From: Volutella citrinella
Lineage: Eukaryota > Ascomycota > Sordariomycetes > Hypocreales > Nectriaceae
DNA length: 64,000 nt
NCBI GenBank assembly: GCA_034401135.1
Contig: JAWZSP010000011.1
Coordinates: 310,001 to 374,000, forward strand
Reading direction: 5' to 3'
Shown: in pieces, positions 28,441-39,777 of the stretch
How positions within the stretch are numbered: position 1 is the first letter of the stretch
Layout of the letters: the number at the start of each line of letters is the position of its first letter
Notes under the pieces: model-generated
Told to the model about the DNA's origin: nothing
Database searches by the model: none
The model's input: only the letters and a program-made list of their open reading frames with translations
Position numbers and translations under genes: made by a program

Positions 28441-30000
28441 TAAGAATATTATAAAGCCTGCGATAATTAAAAGGATAAAATAAATAATAGTTTAAGGGAT
28501 CAGCACTGGACACCACAGTTCCTTAGATAGTTAGAGAAGTTTGCAATAGTCAGTTGCAGGGCCCACAAGATGTTCATTTCTCATCACTTCGTGCGTCAAA
28601 GCTTGATGTCTATAGCCGTTGATGTTTTTTAATTTTTAGAAACGCTACTCTGCTGAAGCTTGTCCTCTCTTGTCCGAGGCTCCAAAGGTCGCAAAAGAAC
28701 CGGACTTTGCAGGCAGAGGGGAAACTATCTGATGCTATTCAGGTATGCGCGACGCAACCGAGCGCGGAAGCAGTCGATCTCTTAATCACTGCCCCAGAGG
28801 GCACAGAAATGGTGTGATGCCATGTGTGACACGCATTGTTAGGCTGCTTCAGGTGTGAATAGAGAAAACATTGGCGCTCTATAGCTGCAGCATTCCAGGA
28901 TGTCACACACTGAAGTTGCGGATGGTCGTTATGCTCCTCCTGTTATCAAAGGACCTGAACGTAAATGATCTTTTCTATTTTATAAGCTTGCGAATATTGC
29001 CCAGTACAGTGACATTTCCATATGCTGAATATATGTTCGCAGAGGGTGCTAGTGCTCGCTCGCTGGTCTCAGATAGATTAGGCGCTGATATATGTGATTT
29101 CGTGAGCAGAATCGGTGTCGATGCAAAAGTCATATAAAATGGTGAGTCAGATCGCATGCCTTGATATCAATTAAGGAAAGAAAACCGTGGGTTTCGTTGA
29201 GGCGTGTTGGAATCGTCAAGATGAGATGAGCGTTGGAACGGCCTGGAATATGTACACATCAGCCTCAAGTACATTTTCAAACCGCCAAATATGCTTTAAC
29301 TATAGCGATAGCTTGTCCCTACGAAAAATATAAACCACAAGCTGCTCGATAAAGCTGCTGATGTATGGTAATAACTATGCCGAAAAGCACTCCTCCAAAT
29401 CCCCACAGCGCGTAACGCTATTATCAATGTGTTGATGCTGTTGAGTAGGGCCTTTATGGTCAAAGAAAACAACATCTGGCTACAATTTGCCCTGACCTGG
29501 CAAATGGACTTTAAGTGTGTCTGTCGCATTGGTTGCGACTAAGTCTTCTGCCCTCTTGTATCGAAGCCCCTCCCTCCTAATCAGGGAGCTGGGCCGCCTC
29601 GATTACTGATGGCTGAGCGCAATTGGGCACTTTGGTCGGGGTAATAAGGGGGTCAGCCGAACGCGATATTCAGGTATTGGAGTAGTCGCCCGTAGGACGC
29701 CACAAATTACGAAATATAGTAAACGTGCTCGCCAGCACAGTGTGCCCTCTGATTACGATGGAGTCGCTCCCTGGTGTCATCGCGCGACGGATCTCAGAAG
29801 ACTGGAGCTCGAAGGGGAGAGATGAGACTAAAAAAATTGACCGAGTCGACCGCGCAACAGTTTCACAGTCTAGTGACAACGTCCTACCAGATCGTCGTCA
29901 CAGATGCCCAAATCATGGTTTGTGGCGACGCCTATCCAAGGAGTCACGAGCTTGCATTTTCCTCGTGGAGTGAGTGGATCAGATGCATTCGAAGTGAGGA
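28441..30000. other. Boundary and gene-free transition zone
   Basis: G and C rise from almost none to normal within about 100 bases (28,430-28,520). Short frames exist (for example 28,871-29,137 plus and 29,296-29,529 minus) but show no recognisable domain, no convincing start context and no splice pattern, so I do not call genes. The composition of 28.5-29.7 kb is slightly AT-rich compared with what follows. Confidence 0.6.
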
Positions 30001-33000
30001 GATCGGCTAGGTGGGATTTGAAGTCGTCTCGCTATTTGGCACGAACTTTGAGGCCGTTGAGGTGGCGTGCCATATGGGTTTCGGTCTCGGTCATCCCGCT
30101 CTGCTAGCGGAAGCAAGATTGGCTGCACCGGCCGGGTTCACGGGCTCCGACGGCGGCGTGGTGGGCATTCCTTGTCGGTCGGGTGGGCTGGTCGTTGCCG
30201 TGTCCGTTGCTCGCGATGATGTAGGATCGACGATGATGTGGGTGCCTCGTCCAGCTGGGTTATTCTTAGATCGAGAAGTCAAGCTAGCTGCCCAAGGACT
30301 AGAGCCACGGCCTGATAATGATCGTTCCATGGATGCAGGCTTCTGCCCTCGCGATTTGGACTGTTTACCAACGTCAGTTTCCTTCTTCTCGGCCGTACCC
30401 GCTATAATTGCCCAGCTATTTTACAAGGGCCTTGATGTTGCACAGTCCACGGAGACTAATATACCAACTCTGTCAACGACCGTCGTGACTTGGACCTTTG
30501 GAGCCCTCCAAACAATCGCCTTGAGCTGGGGCCTGGATTCACAGCCGTGGATGGAAGCACTGAGACCAAGCTGGGGGCGTTGGCGCTAGAAGAGAGGGCA
30601 CGGAGTATGGTCAGAACGAGGGCGAAGGAAGCACTTGCCCGTTTTGGGGGCCCCATGTGCCAAGAGTGTAGCAGACGTGAGAATCCGACACCGAAGATGA
30701 AAAGGAAATATCAGGGCTCGGATTCAATCATCTGCGTCTGGCTGCTGCTGATGCTCTCTTTGCGGGGCGGAATGGCTCCTTCACCTAAGACAAGGTCAAA
30801 GGTTGAGCAGAGCGTCCCCCCTGGCCAGCCTGTTGACGCAGAGCAGTCGGAGGTGGGGGATGTTGTAAATATTGGACATAACCAGCGGGCCAGTCTTTGG
30901 GTTGGCTGGATAACAGATCAGTGTCGGATCAACTTTTGTAGGGGTTTTGGTGGCCTGGGAGATGGTTGCCATGTGACGCGTTTTGACGCACTAGTTTGTT
31001 GAACGCACAATGTAAATAAACCCTTTCAACTTAACGAGGAGCAATTGGAGGGCAAGCCTGGTGCCAGGGGCTGCGGTAAAGTTTGTCGAACCTTCTGATC
31101 CCTCATCTCCCCAGCATCCGGGGCGTTATTGGACAATCCTGAGGCCGGCGGCGGCTCGTTCAGGATGGGTTGGGTCGGTCGGTCATTTCGTCGGTCGTTG
31201 GGGTTATTGCGCGGGATCGGCGGACGTCCACGGAGGGAATCTGATTTCTGTGAGCAGTCAGTCATCAATCAGCCAGCTAGTTGGGTGTCCGGGCAAGAGA
31301 GGGGGGGAGAGAGGGAGGGCGTGTCTACGTGTGTTGGGGTGTCGAAGCTCCTCCATCCCCATCAGGGACTGCGGCGTGTGTGATGGAGAAACTTGATGAA
31401 CTGGAGCTACTTGTCAGTAACCAATTCTGCTATGCGAGATGCCTCTCTCCGTCTCCGACCACATACCGGAATGATGACATCATTGTTGATCGTCGTAGAT
31501 TGATTGTGCGCCGATAATACGGTCTAGGGTAATACCCGTCCGCAGGTCCCGTGGTCTCCTGAACTGCCACAAGTCACCTGGCCCTGCGCTAAACTGCACG
31601 GCCTTGCTGCCACACAGCTTGCTGTGGGGTTTGCGCGATATTATCTGCATGATTTGGTACATGTGCTCCTGGTAGAGATTTTCACGACTGAGCGCCTGGA
31701 GGACTTGGGTGGGGATTGAGCGTGAGGCGAGCGAGGGTCTACCGGATGTTGGAGATGGAGAGACCCGTCTTGTTCCACATCTATCTGGGTTGGCCAACTT
31801 GATTCAAGCAATCATGATCAAATTTCCCATTCGACAGTGTGTTTTCGTGGGCAAAGTATCTCAAGTACCAGATACTCTGCTCCTGGCCCAATGTGATGTT
31901 GTCAATCCAGAGTGGCTGCACCCTTCATGCATTAGCGCCGGAGCGGCCATGCGGAAGAGGCAGAAAAAGAGTCATGCAACATGCTTGGATCTGCATGGAA
32001 CAAACCTATCCATCTCTCGGATAGCCTCACCCCTCATCCGCTCGGGAAGATGCAGTAGATTTGGCGGAAGAACAAGAAAGGGTCATAAGGATAGCGTCAC
32101 TCTCACATATAAAAAGCCGCCCCATCGCCGGTCCAGCCTCTTTCTTTGTCGTTGTTTGCTGCGCGGGCGGTGTGCCCAGCGCCTTGGGCTCGTTCATTCC
32201 GCTTCCTAACTGCCCATATAGCCCCAAGGCGTTATCCTCGTCTTGTTTCCTTACCTGTTGTAATATGTGTTCAGTTTTGCATCCTGCCCTGTCTCGTCTC
32301 TTCATTCAACCTCGAACGCGTTTCATCATGACACCTCCTCACACTCGCACACGCACCAGTCCCCGCCGCGACCTTGCACAGGCACGGACCCTGTCGGTCA
32401 CAGGCAGCTGGCCAGCCGTCTAGTAGCGCGCCCCAGCATCGCTACCCGCTTCGAGGAGGGCGTTGTGGCATTTCTACTTCTGATGAGGGGGACCGCTCTC
32501 GCCACCTCGATAAGCTGGCTATATTAGGAAAACCGAATTGTCGGTGGGAAGGACGGGTTGGATAGAGGATATCGGGGTGGAAAGCACCAAGGAGCAGATG
32601 GGATTTGTACAGCTGGCATCTCGAGAGTTGGCGGATGGATATGTGGTGAGGCGTTCGATACGCAAGTGACTTCCGTCCTAGAGCCGCCTACACGTCAAAG
32701 TGACGCCTAGAGAACCCAGAGACGGTCAAACAGAGTACTCGTACTGGCGGGCATTGAGGAAAGGCCGTAGGCGCTCATGAGAAACATTGGAATCCTGACT
32801 GATCCGCTGAATGTGTGTGATGTAAGCTCATGGTATGGTGGCTTCCACAGCTCACAGCTGGCCTCACTTGCCACTGGGCCATATTGGCTGGATTGTCAAA
32901 TAGGTATCGTGGGCCTATCCATCTACAGAGCCATATGGCGTGCGACGTGAGACGATTAGGTCCTTCCTGGGTCACGACAGCTGGATCACGACAGCTGGAC

Positions 33001-33680
33001 TTGGAATGGGCAACATGGCGGCGCAGAACACGATCGGGGTGAAAGTCATAGACCCAACATGACGGCGCGGCGGTGTCAGGCCGGCATCCTCGCCATCCTC
33101 GCCATCCGAGATCAGGCGGTTGAGTTCAGGGACAGGTTGCTTGTTCGAGTTCGATGCTTTTGTAAGCTATTGGGGCGGACAAAAGAGTGCGACAACGACC
33201 GAGGTAAATGTGGTAGCGAGGCGCTTGCTGCTTGCTCGGGCGTCGCAGGATGCTGTGACGCGCGATCAGCCGTCTTGCGTCACCTAGGCCGGCTCCAGGC
33301 GACGAGGCTGGTGTTTGTTGGCAGACGTTGCTGGCGGAAGCTTGCGTTGTGGCTCCCACAAGCACCACCAGCGAAATGAGAGGAAGCAGCCTGTTGGTTC
33401 GTAGGCAGTGCGATGCGTGCAAGGCGGATCTATGACACAGGACGGAGGCGTTGACTTTCCTTGACTTCCCATCAATGGGGGCAACAAAGGAGCCTCAGCT
33501 TTCCAAATCCCAGCGCCGACTCCCCGATCAACTCCCAACCATTGACCGGCCGCTACATCCTGACCGTAAGCCACCCGATCCAACGCAGCCTTACCAACCC
33601 CCTCTCGCGAATCTCATCAAGCCTCGCTCTCCGATCCGGTCGCACAACACACAGCCCGCCGAGGCCACACACCGGCCCTG
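30001..33680. other. Normal-GC stretch without a supported gene
   Basis: Several frames of 100-190 codons lie here (30,011-30,589 plus; 30,490-31,002 plus; 31,480-31,797 minus; 31,709-32,209 plus). They overlap on both strands, change frame often and contain no family motif I recognise. A CT-rich leader-like stretch precedes an ATG at 32,328, but that frame stops after 31 codons. The region may hold unrecognised gene relics like the two that follow it. Confidence 0.5.
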
Positions 33681-33681
33681 A

Positions 33682-34147
33682 CTACAGCAATCCCATCCGA
33701 CTATACATGAAGACGCCATTTCCATCCACGGGCCCAGGAGTCTTCTCCTCCTCCTCCTCCGGCTTGACCTTGATCTAAGGGGTAACAGTTCCCTGCAATC
33801 GCTGAGGAGACTGAGGGGTATCGTAGTCGAGAATGTCCTGATCATCGGCGTGGGAGAGCGCATGACTCACGGATGCTACTGTCTCCTGCGCTGCCTGTAT
33901 TCACGATTCCCATGCTGGATCGCTTGGCCCTGGCTCGCTCGGCGCGCAGCTCGTATGCCTTTGATAGAACATGCTTGCTGACGAGGTCAACGAGTTGGCC
34001 TTTCTTCGCTATGGCGGGGTACTCGACGTTGTGAGTGACGAGGATGGATCGCAACCGCGGGAGGATGATATTGGCAATTCCTCGTCGTCGATTATCTTGA
34101 TGCCCAAACAGGGGGGGACCGACGAGTCCGCAGCTAATAGTTGGCAC
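33682..34147 (-). pseudogene. Relic of Src1/Heh-type inner nuclear membrane protein, HeH domain
   Basis: The frame from 34,147 carries 'LPRLRSILVTHNVEYP' at residues 29-44, continuing through 'KKGQLVDLVSKHVL' (49-62) to 'RARAKRSSMGI' (71-81). This is the conserved N-terminal HeH (helix-extension-helix, LEM-like) region of fungal Src1/Heh proteins, which anchor chromatin at the inner nuclear membrane. The family is normally several hundred residues long with two membrane segments and a C-terminal MSC domain; none of that is present. After residue 95 the frame is lost by about one base, and a second frame continues with 'DILDYDTPQSPQRLQ' and an acidic 'IKVKPEEEEE' stretch, itself broken by TAG at 33,775-33,777 and at 33,682-33,684. 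Both stops would be Gln if the T were C. I infer a truncated duplicate of a host gene damaged by RIP. Confidence 0.65.
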
Positions 34148-35429
34148 TGCAGGTGATGTTACTCGCTGGGTTGTGCCGGATAATCAGCTTGCTCGTGTAG
34201 CCCCGACCACGGTGGTGGCAGAAACTCGTCGTCGGGTGGGGGTTGCCTTGGGTAGAAAAAAAGGTCGAGTATGGGAAGGCCGAGGCTTTGGCTGAAGCTG
34301 GGCTATTATTGCTTCGGTCGACCAAGGAAAGATGGGCAGGGGTCGGTCGGAGGGGCCGGGCGCCTTGCGAACGACTTGTGTACTTGAAATCAGGTCAAGC
34401 AGCGAGCTGCTTTGTGCCAGAGGAAATCCATGGGTGCCTAGGCCGTGCGTATTGATCAGGGAGAGATGGCGGAACTTGTCGCGGAAGTTGTTGGAATGAC
34501 TTCTGCAGAAGCGTAGCAACACCCAACCTGTTATCGCGGCCGTTGCCATGGATGTGGGCGTCTGGGAGTGTGTCAGAGACTCTGTCAGAGGGTCAACACA
34601 TCCAGGGGCCTGGGAGGGAGGGCCGACTAACCTAGAGCTAGGCGCGGGACGCGGCGGTGGAACTGGTGTTTGAATGGCGAGGATGTGGTCGAGGGCGAGG
34701 ACTTGACTCTACGCACGGGGTGATGCGATGGAGGCACCTTCGTTGTGGAATCTCGGTATGCTGGCTGGAGGGTGTCGAGATTCCCAGGCCAGGACGGCTT
34801 GCTGCTCCGCGTGCTGCTCGGGTTGGTGGGCGAGATGCGGGCGAGATGCCTTGGGAAGCTTGGCTTTAGAAATTGTTAGAGTGAACTCTGGGAGGGAGGA
34901 CCGAGGATGAATGCTAGAATGCCAGTGGGATGGGAAAGCAGAGAGAGTCGAGTGTGTTGAGCCGATGATGCAACCAGCTACCCCGTCGCTTGGGGGATGG
35001 CGGCGGACTTGGTCACTCACGAACATGGCGACCCACACACGACAGGCAGGCGAGCCCCGCCTGTCAATCCATTCAGGGCATGGTCGGTGGCTTGCACCGC
35101 CCAATTGCGCAGCGGGCGCCTGTCGTTTGGGGCATGGCGGCGCACGACCCCTGCAAATCGCTGGCCGAGGGGCAGGGATGTAGTAAAGCAAGTCTTCTCC
35201 GGTACGGAGTATGGGGCGGCAGAGAGGATGACCGAGAGCACGTTTCAATCACCCTTAAGCGATGACCAGGACGCATCGCGATCCTGAGATCCGTGATGAG
35301 CCGAGCTGGTTTAGAATCGGTGAGCCACGACACAATGTCCTGCGGTCCATGCTGGTGCTGTGGAGTGGCTGCCACGGCCTGTGGCTGTAGCTTCCCTTCC
35401 CCCTCGCTGTGAACGTGGGTCATTTCTTT
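34148..35429. other. No gene recognised; possibly 5' flank carried along with the HeH relic
   Basis: Frames at 34,184-34,549 (minus) and 34,709-35,248 (minus) are open but proline-, serine- and arginine-rich with no domain, and are paralleled by open frames on the other strand, as expected of GC-rich non-coding DNA. The stretch lies upstream of the HeH relic in its reading direction and may be its former promoter region. Confidence 0.45.
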
Positions 35430-36609
35430 TAGCTTCAACACCAATACCAACACCACCACTGCGGTCACGAACCCTCCCGACGCCGCTGCAAATACACAAA
35501 ACCCCCCTCGCGACGATGACGACGATGACGATTACAACCTTGCTGCCGACCGCAATGAGGCATTCTCTGTTTCGCCACCGGTCGAACTCGGTCGCCGCTT
35601 TGACCCCAATGCAAAGGAGCCTGAACAGCAACGACGACAACAGACTCTGCTGCCCAAGCGGCGCAGTCTCGCAGACAGCCCAATTCAGATGTACGCCCCA
35701 GCGACAGTGCCTACCACGACCAAAGCTTCGACTCTGACCGGGACAACCATGGCCGCCCTGATGACCTCACAACAACCACGCCAGCCAACCGCCAGTGCCG
35801 AGACCGTCGAGCCAACATCTCGCAAGTCCGGTGCCGCCGCGCCTCTGGCCTTTTTACGTTGGGCAATTCCGATCTCAGTTACTTGAACACGAGAAGAAGC
35901 TCGTCCTCAGAGGCAGAGGGCGTCGGCTTCTACAGCAACGACGACATCCCAGGCGAAACATCTGGCATCGACATCGGTGGCCTTGGATCCTCGCCCAGTC
36001 CAAGTCCCTTACCACAACCCATCGTCAGCTCCTCAGCCGTGGCCGCCGCCGCCGCCGCAGTAGTAGTAGGGGCGCCACCACCGCAGCAGGGACATCAACA
36101 ACCACGACAAAAACCACGACAACGACCCCAGCAGCAACATCAGCAGTGCCACCAACCTGAACAAACCGACAACACCAGGAGCACCAACAATGCCGAGAGC
36201 ACCGACTGCACTCCAGCTGGCACAGCGCCTCTCTGCCGGTTCTGCTCTGCTCCCGCCCGCTAAGCTACGCAGCGACCTCGCACCGGCACATGGCTCTCAG
36301 ATGTTGCCATCGACGGTCTTCTCTCTGTGCTCGCGGCCCCACAGCCCGGCCAGTTCCAGCCCATCGATCCTCTCACGGCCGTCGGTTGCTCCTCGCCCAC
36401 CCCTGAACTGGTCGCTCGCTCGCTTTCTCTTTTCTCAACTGCCCGGCTGCTCGTCCCAGTCTTTGTGGCTTCCTCCCACTGGGTCCTCGCAGTGATCCAC
36501 CGCGGCGCCGAGTCAACCCCTTCTGTAGACTCCAGCGCTAGACGCAGCTCATTTTGGAAGGCAAAGGGCGGCAGGCTTTCTCATGCCTATTGCAGGCTTT
36601 GTCTATGTG
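35430..36609 (+). pseudogene. Broken C48 (Ulp1/SUMO protease-like) gene
   Basis: Two frames join into one protein. The first, from about 35,433 (after a possible acceptor 'tttcttttag'), encodes an Asn/Thr-rich stretch, an Asp run and 'LPKRRSLADSPIQ' to about 35,690. Adding one G there would continue into the second frame ('DSAYHDQSFDSDRDN', then 'LGNSDLSYLNTRRSSSSEAE'). That frame reaches an in-frame TAA at 36,261-36,263 and then reads on into 'TWLSDVAIDGLLSVL' (from 36,288) and 'LLVPVFVASSHWVLAVI'. The WLSD start and the HW signature are those of C48 cysteine peptidases. His (36,477) and a following Asp in 'VDSSA' (36,528) are 17 residues apart, the spacing of the catalytic His and Asp of yeast Ulp1. 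The frame ends at 36,609, before the catalytic Cys region. I infer a dead, C-terminally truncated copy. The upstream half is low-complexity and is not diagnostic. Confidence 0.6.
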
Positions 36610-36729
36610 ATACCTAAAAGTACTAAGTCCTTTACTACCTTTTCTTAAGCCCTGACCCGAACTCAGTACTCTATATTCTTCTTCCGCAACCCAATCTGCA
36701 GCTTCAAGGACACCATCATCCTGTAGCAG

Positions 36730-37725
36730 CTACATGTACACACTGTCGTGGTAGGCTTCGAGCTCCATCTCGACCAACCACGGATTTTGGCTGAGTTCGC
36801 CGTCGGCCTCAGCGGCAGCGTTAACAAACAAAGTCTCTCCCGCGCCAAGTGGCCTCTTATCGTCATGGCAGTGGCTTGTCCTACAGAATCCCTGCAACCT
36901 ATAGCGCTGTGATATGTCCTGCCGAGCCCTAGCGTCTTGCTCGGACTCGAATTTCGATCCCCTGAGCCGTAATAGATTTTCAATCACTAGCGACTTTTCG
37001 TTTTCAATATCGCCAAAGTGCGAAGGCTGCTCAGATATCTCTGGGCGCCAGGCAACCAACTTTGCCCCCCAACCGTCGTGGACGTGTCCAAAACAATGCA
37101 GTTTAGGTTGGCTTCTAGCCACGGCGGCGAATAGCTGGGGGCACCCAATGCGCTGCTTTTCCCTCGTCATATCCATGATGCCGCGAGGCGGCGTGTGCGT
37201 GACAACGACATCCGTACCCTTGTCAATGGCAAACTCGTGGGCCCCGGTGTACTGGAAGCCCCAATCGCTGCTGCCTGCAGTGGCTGGGGAATAGGGACTG
37301 GCATACATGCTCAGTCGTGCGCCATTTTGGAGACGGAACTGGTGCGATCCCTCTTCCAGCAACACAATTCCCTCTTCTCTGGCCATGTGTAAAAGCCGTC
37401 TAGCGTCCCCGGGTTCACCGTACTCCCTACTGATGCTCTGTCCAATATCTGTTTGCGCCAGTCTATTGGCCTCGGCAACCTTTTGCGCAAAGGCAGAATC
37501 GTCAAGCGAGAAGTCATGGTTTCCAGCGATGATGAGCTTGTGCGGCGCATTGATTTCCTTGAGCAGTTGGATTGCTTCTTGGAATTCGTCGAGCTTGGAG
37601 CCCTGTGTTAGGTCGCCGCAGTGAATGGCGACGTCAACTGGCTCACGAGGTTTCCTTTCTGCTGAAAACTGTAGTCCGTGTGTGTCAGATAGTATGAGAA
37701 TCTTGGTTCTGATGCGACGAGCCAT
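36730..37725 (-). CDS. Calcineurin-like metallophosphoesterase, 331 aa
   Basis: This is an intact single-exon gene of the calcineurin-like (MPPED-type) metallophosphoesterase family, which binds two metal ions and hydrolyses phosphomono- or phosphodiesters; the substrate cannot be told from sequence. The metal and catalytic motifs are in order: 'LSDTHG' (Asp14, His16), 'HCGDLT' (Asp38), 'GNHD' (68-71), 'VVTHTPP' (His177) and 'GHVHDG' (His214, His216). The C-terminal 'LFVNAAAE' is typical of this fungal group. There is no signal peptide or membrane segment, so it is probably cytosolic. The length is normal for the family and the start is the first ATG after a stop. It is the only gene in the window that I can assign to a conserved enzyme family with all active-site residues in place. 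Its upstream side (37.7-38.0 kb) carries an ACC triplet repeat. Confidence 0.93.
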   Translation of the reverse strand: MARRIRTKILILSDTHGLQFSAERKPREPVDVAIHCGDLTQGSKLDEFQEAIQLLKEINAPHKLIIAGNHDFSLDDSAFAQKVAEANRLAQTDIGQSISREYGEPGDARRLLHMAREEGIVLLEEGSHQFRLQNGARLSMYASPYSPATAGSSDWGFQYTGAHEFAIDKGTDVVVTHTPPRGIMDMTREKQRIGCPQLFAAVARSQPKLHCFGHVHDGWGAKLVAWRPEISEQPSHFGDIENEKSLVIENLLRLRGSKFESEQDARARQDISQRYRLQGFCRTSHCHDDKRPLGAGETLFVNAAAEADGELSQNPWLVEMELEAYHDSVYM

Positions 37726-37930
37726 TGTGCTGGCCCTGTCGTGATCAAGTTAAGTGATGCGATGTTGATGATACCAGGTTGATAATGGAAGAGGGGGAAT
37801 GGTGATAAAAATAGGCGGATTAAAGTGGAAAAATCTCCATCTTACATAAAGTTGATGTGGACAGAACCTTGATAGACAAAGCTGGATAGACTTTCAGAGA
37901 TGAAGCTACATAATTGTAGATAAGTTTTTT

Positions 37931-37957
37931 ACCACCACCACCACCACCACCACCACC
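37931..37957. repeat. ACC microsatellite, nine units
   Basis: Nine consecutive ACC units lie about 200 bp upstream of the phosphoesterase start codon, in its promoter or 5' leader (GGT on the coding strand). Confidence 0.95.
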
Positions 37958-38956
37958 ATCAAACATCTTCTCCGACCTGACTCGTGCCATTCTTTCTCTC
38001 CATCCAATGCAGGAACCAACAGGGTTAGTTGCCAAGCATCCACTCCTTACTGGGTGGAGGACTGTCCACGGCCTTGCTGCTTGTCCAGCTGTTCCTTCTC
38101 CCTACAATCCCTTTGGATGCCAACCGGGGAATTTGGACCTGACAAACAGGTTGCACGGCGTGGTCAGCGTGCCTCAACATCATGGACATCGAACAATGGA
38201 TCGCCGACGTTGGCATCATTCCTTACCCATACACCGAACTGACCACGCTGGGTTAATGGCAGCAGTTGCAACAGATAGTGTCACCATCGTGGCCCGATTC
38301 GACAAGACCATGCGCACAGTCATTCCGTCCCTTGTGCTGTTCACTCACCCACCTCCCCATCAGGCATCCATCGAAACATGCAACTGGATGCGCTGTGCTT
38401 CGTGCTGCTGCCTGGATCCACGTGACATTGCTTTGTTTATAACTCTTCACGCCTTGACCTTGGCGCAGAACCTACTCCCACCTCTCTCCCCCGCCACACA
38501 CTTCACCTTGGCACACACTTATCGCGTTCAACTCCTCTGCCCTTCTTCACGGCTCAGAAAGGATGGATATACTAAGAGTAGCGAGAGGGCGGTAGTAATC
38601 TCGAGTTAGCAGCATGGGGTGCACTGTCTCTTTCGATATGGCATTTTTCCTATGAGGTCACTTAAAGAATGCCCAGCACGTGATCGTAATCCACAGGGTT
38701 CTATAAATACAAAGCCCCATCCCGTAATTGGCATTGTTGTACAGAAGCGCTAATCTACGGCTAATTGCGTAATCATTGTTCCGATCCGCGGCATGCTTAA
38801 ACCAATGCCCCCAGTGTAAGTCTAATCCCCCCTGCCTACCTACCTGGTTTGACCCAATCGAGCAGAGCGCAACAGTTATTCACTTCATCGTTTTTAATAC
38901 TTGACCAATTCACATCCTTCTTACAATCGCACTCAAGCATCGTTCCCACTAACAAT
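37958..38956. other. Intergenic, shared upstream region of two diverging genes
   Basis: This lies between the minus-strand phosphoesterase and the plus-strand gene at 38,957. A 200-codon frame (38,007-38,609) has no recognisable motif and is not supported. A TATA-like 'ctataaatac' sits at 38,700-38,709, about 250 bp before the plus-strand start codon, and the leader before that codon is pyrimidine- and adenine-rich. Confidence 0.5.
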
Positions 38957-39777
38957 ATGGAGGCTGTACGCGACGACCGCCTCGCCGAGGTCCTGAGTGA
39001 CTTTGAGAAATCCAATATTACTCTAGTAGAGTGGGAAACTCCTCTACTACGCCGGCTAGGCTACCCCCTCGCCCCTAAGGAGGTGTGTCAATCACGACAC
39101 GGTTTGTCCGTTGACACCACTGACCTTCTCGTCAGGACCTGCTATTCCTAGTTCCAGATGAGCAAGTCCAAGAGGCAAACGATATTGCTAAAATCAGGGC
39201 CTTAATGGACAATGACCTCCCACCATCCTATCTCTCCGAATACGCGAACCAGGGCTATCGTTTTTTTTTCAGCAACCCGCCCCGCCGACTGATCCTAATG
39301 CCGCTTTCCTGGACTGGTATTCAGCAGCAGGAGCTCGTGGCTATCAAGCAATCTGAGCAGCTGCTCCCATGCACTTTCTGGACGGTGCCCATGCCTGCTT
39401 TGTGTGCAGCCTATTTGCGCATCATAATGCGAGAGGAGGCTGCAAGCAGGGTGCGCACAATAGCAAGCGCAGATCTTTCGGGTCTTATTGCTTATAGTAT
39501 GTTTGACATGAGCTACGAGGGGAGCTATATGATGTGTGCAGAGGATGACCCAGAAGACACTGGAGTCGTCCTGGGGGCTGATGAAAAGGATAAGAGGGCA
39601 AAACAGGATGCTCTCGAGATGGAAAGTGCTATTAGTAGTATAAGAGCGTGGCAGTTTTCCCAGGATGCTGAGTGGGCCAGAGATATCATGATTGCGCTGG
39701 TTTCGGGATCATTGGATTATGAGGATTTAACGACACAAAGCAATGTCAAAGTCCTACGAGATGGTGTGCTTAGGTAG
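38957..39777 (+). CDS. Hypothetical protein, 255 aa, two exons
   Basis: I do not recognise a domain. Exon 1 is 38,957-39,082 and exon 2 is 39,136-39,777; the 53-bp intron begins 'gtgtgtc', has a branch-like 'ctgac' and ends 'gtcag', in phase 0. Splicing joins 'PLAPKE' to 'DLLFLVPDEQ' and gives one continuous frame. The alternative in-frame ATG at 38,849 would add 36 residues, but the stretch looks like leader sequence. The protein has an acidic N-terminal half, the aromatic segment 'GYRFFFSNPPRRLILMPLSW' in the middle and an acidic, alpha-helical C-terminal part; there is no signal peptide or clear membrane segment. Codon use looks like that of an expressed gene. It is probably a lineage-specific fungal protein. 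Confidence 0.75.

Noticed and set aside
30011..30589. 192-codon plus-strand frame
   Set aside because: No domain, overlapping open frames on the other strand, no leader-like sequence or introns; likely chance in GC-rich DNA.
36914..37624. Plus-strand frames opposite the phosphoesterase
   Set aside because: They are shadows of the minus-strand gene, which carries all active-site motifs.
38007..38609. 200-codon plus-strand frame, and a short frame 'MDIEQWIADVGIIPYPYTEL' at about 38,181
   Set aside because: The long frame has no recognisable features; the short one looks protein-like but stops after about 24 codons and could not be linked to an exon.
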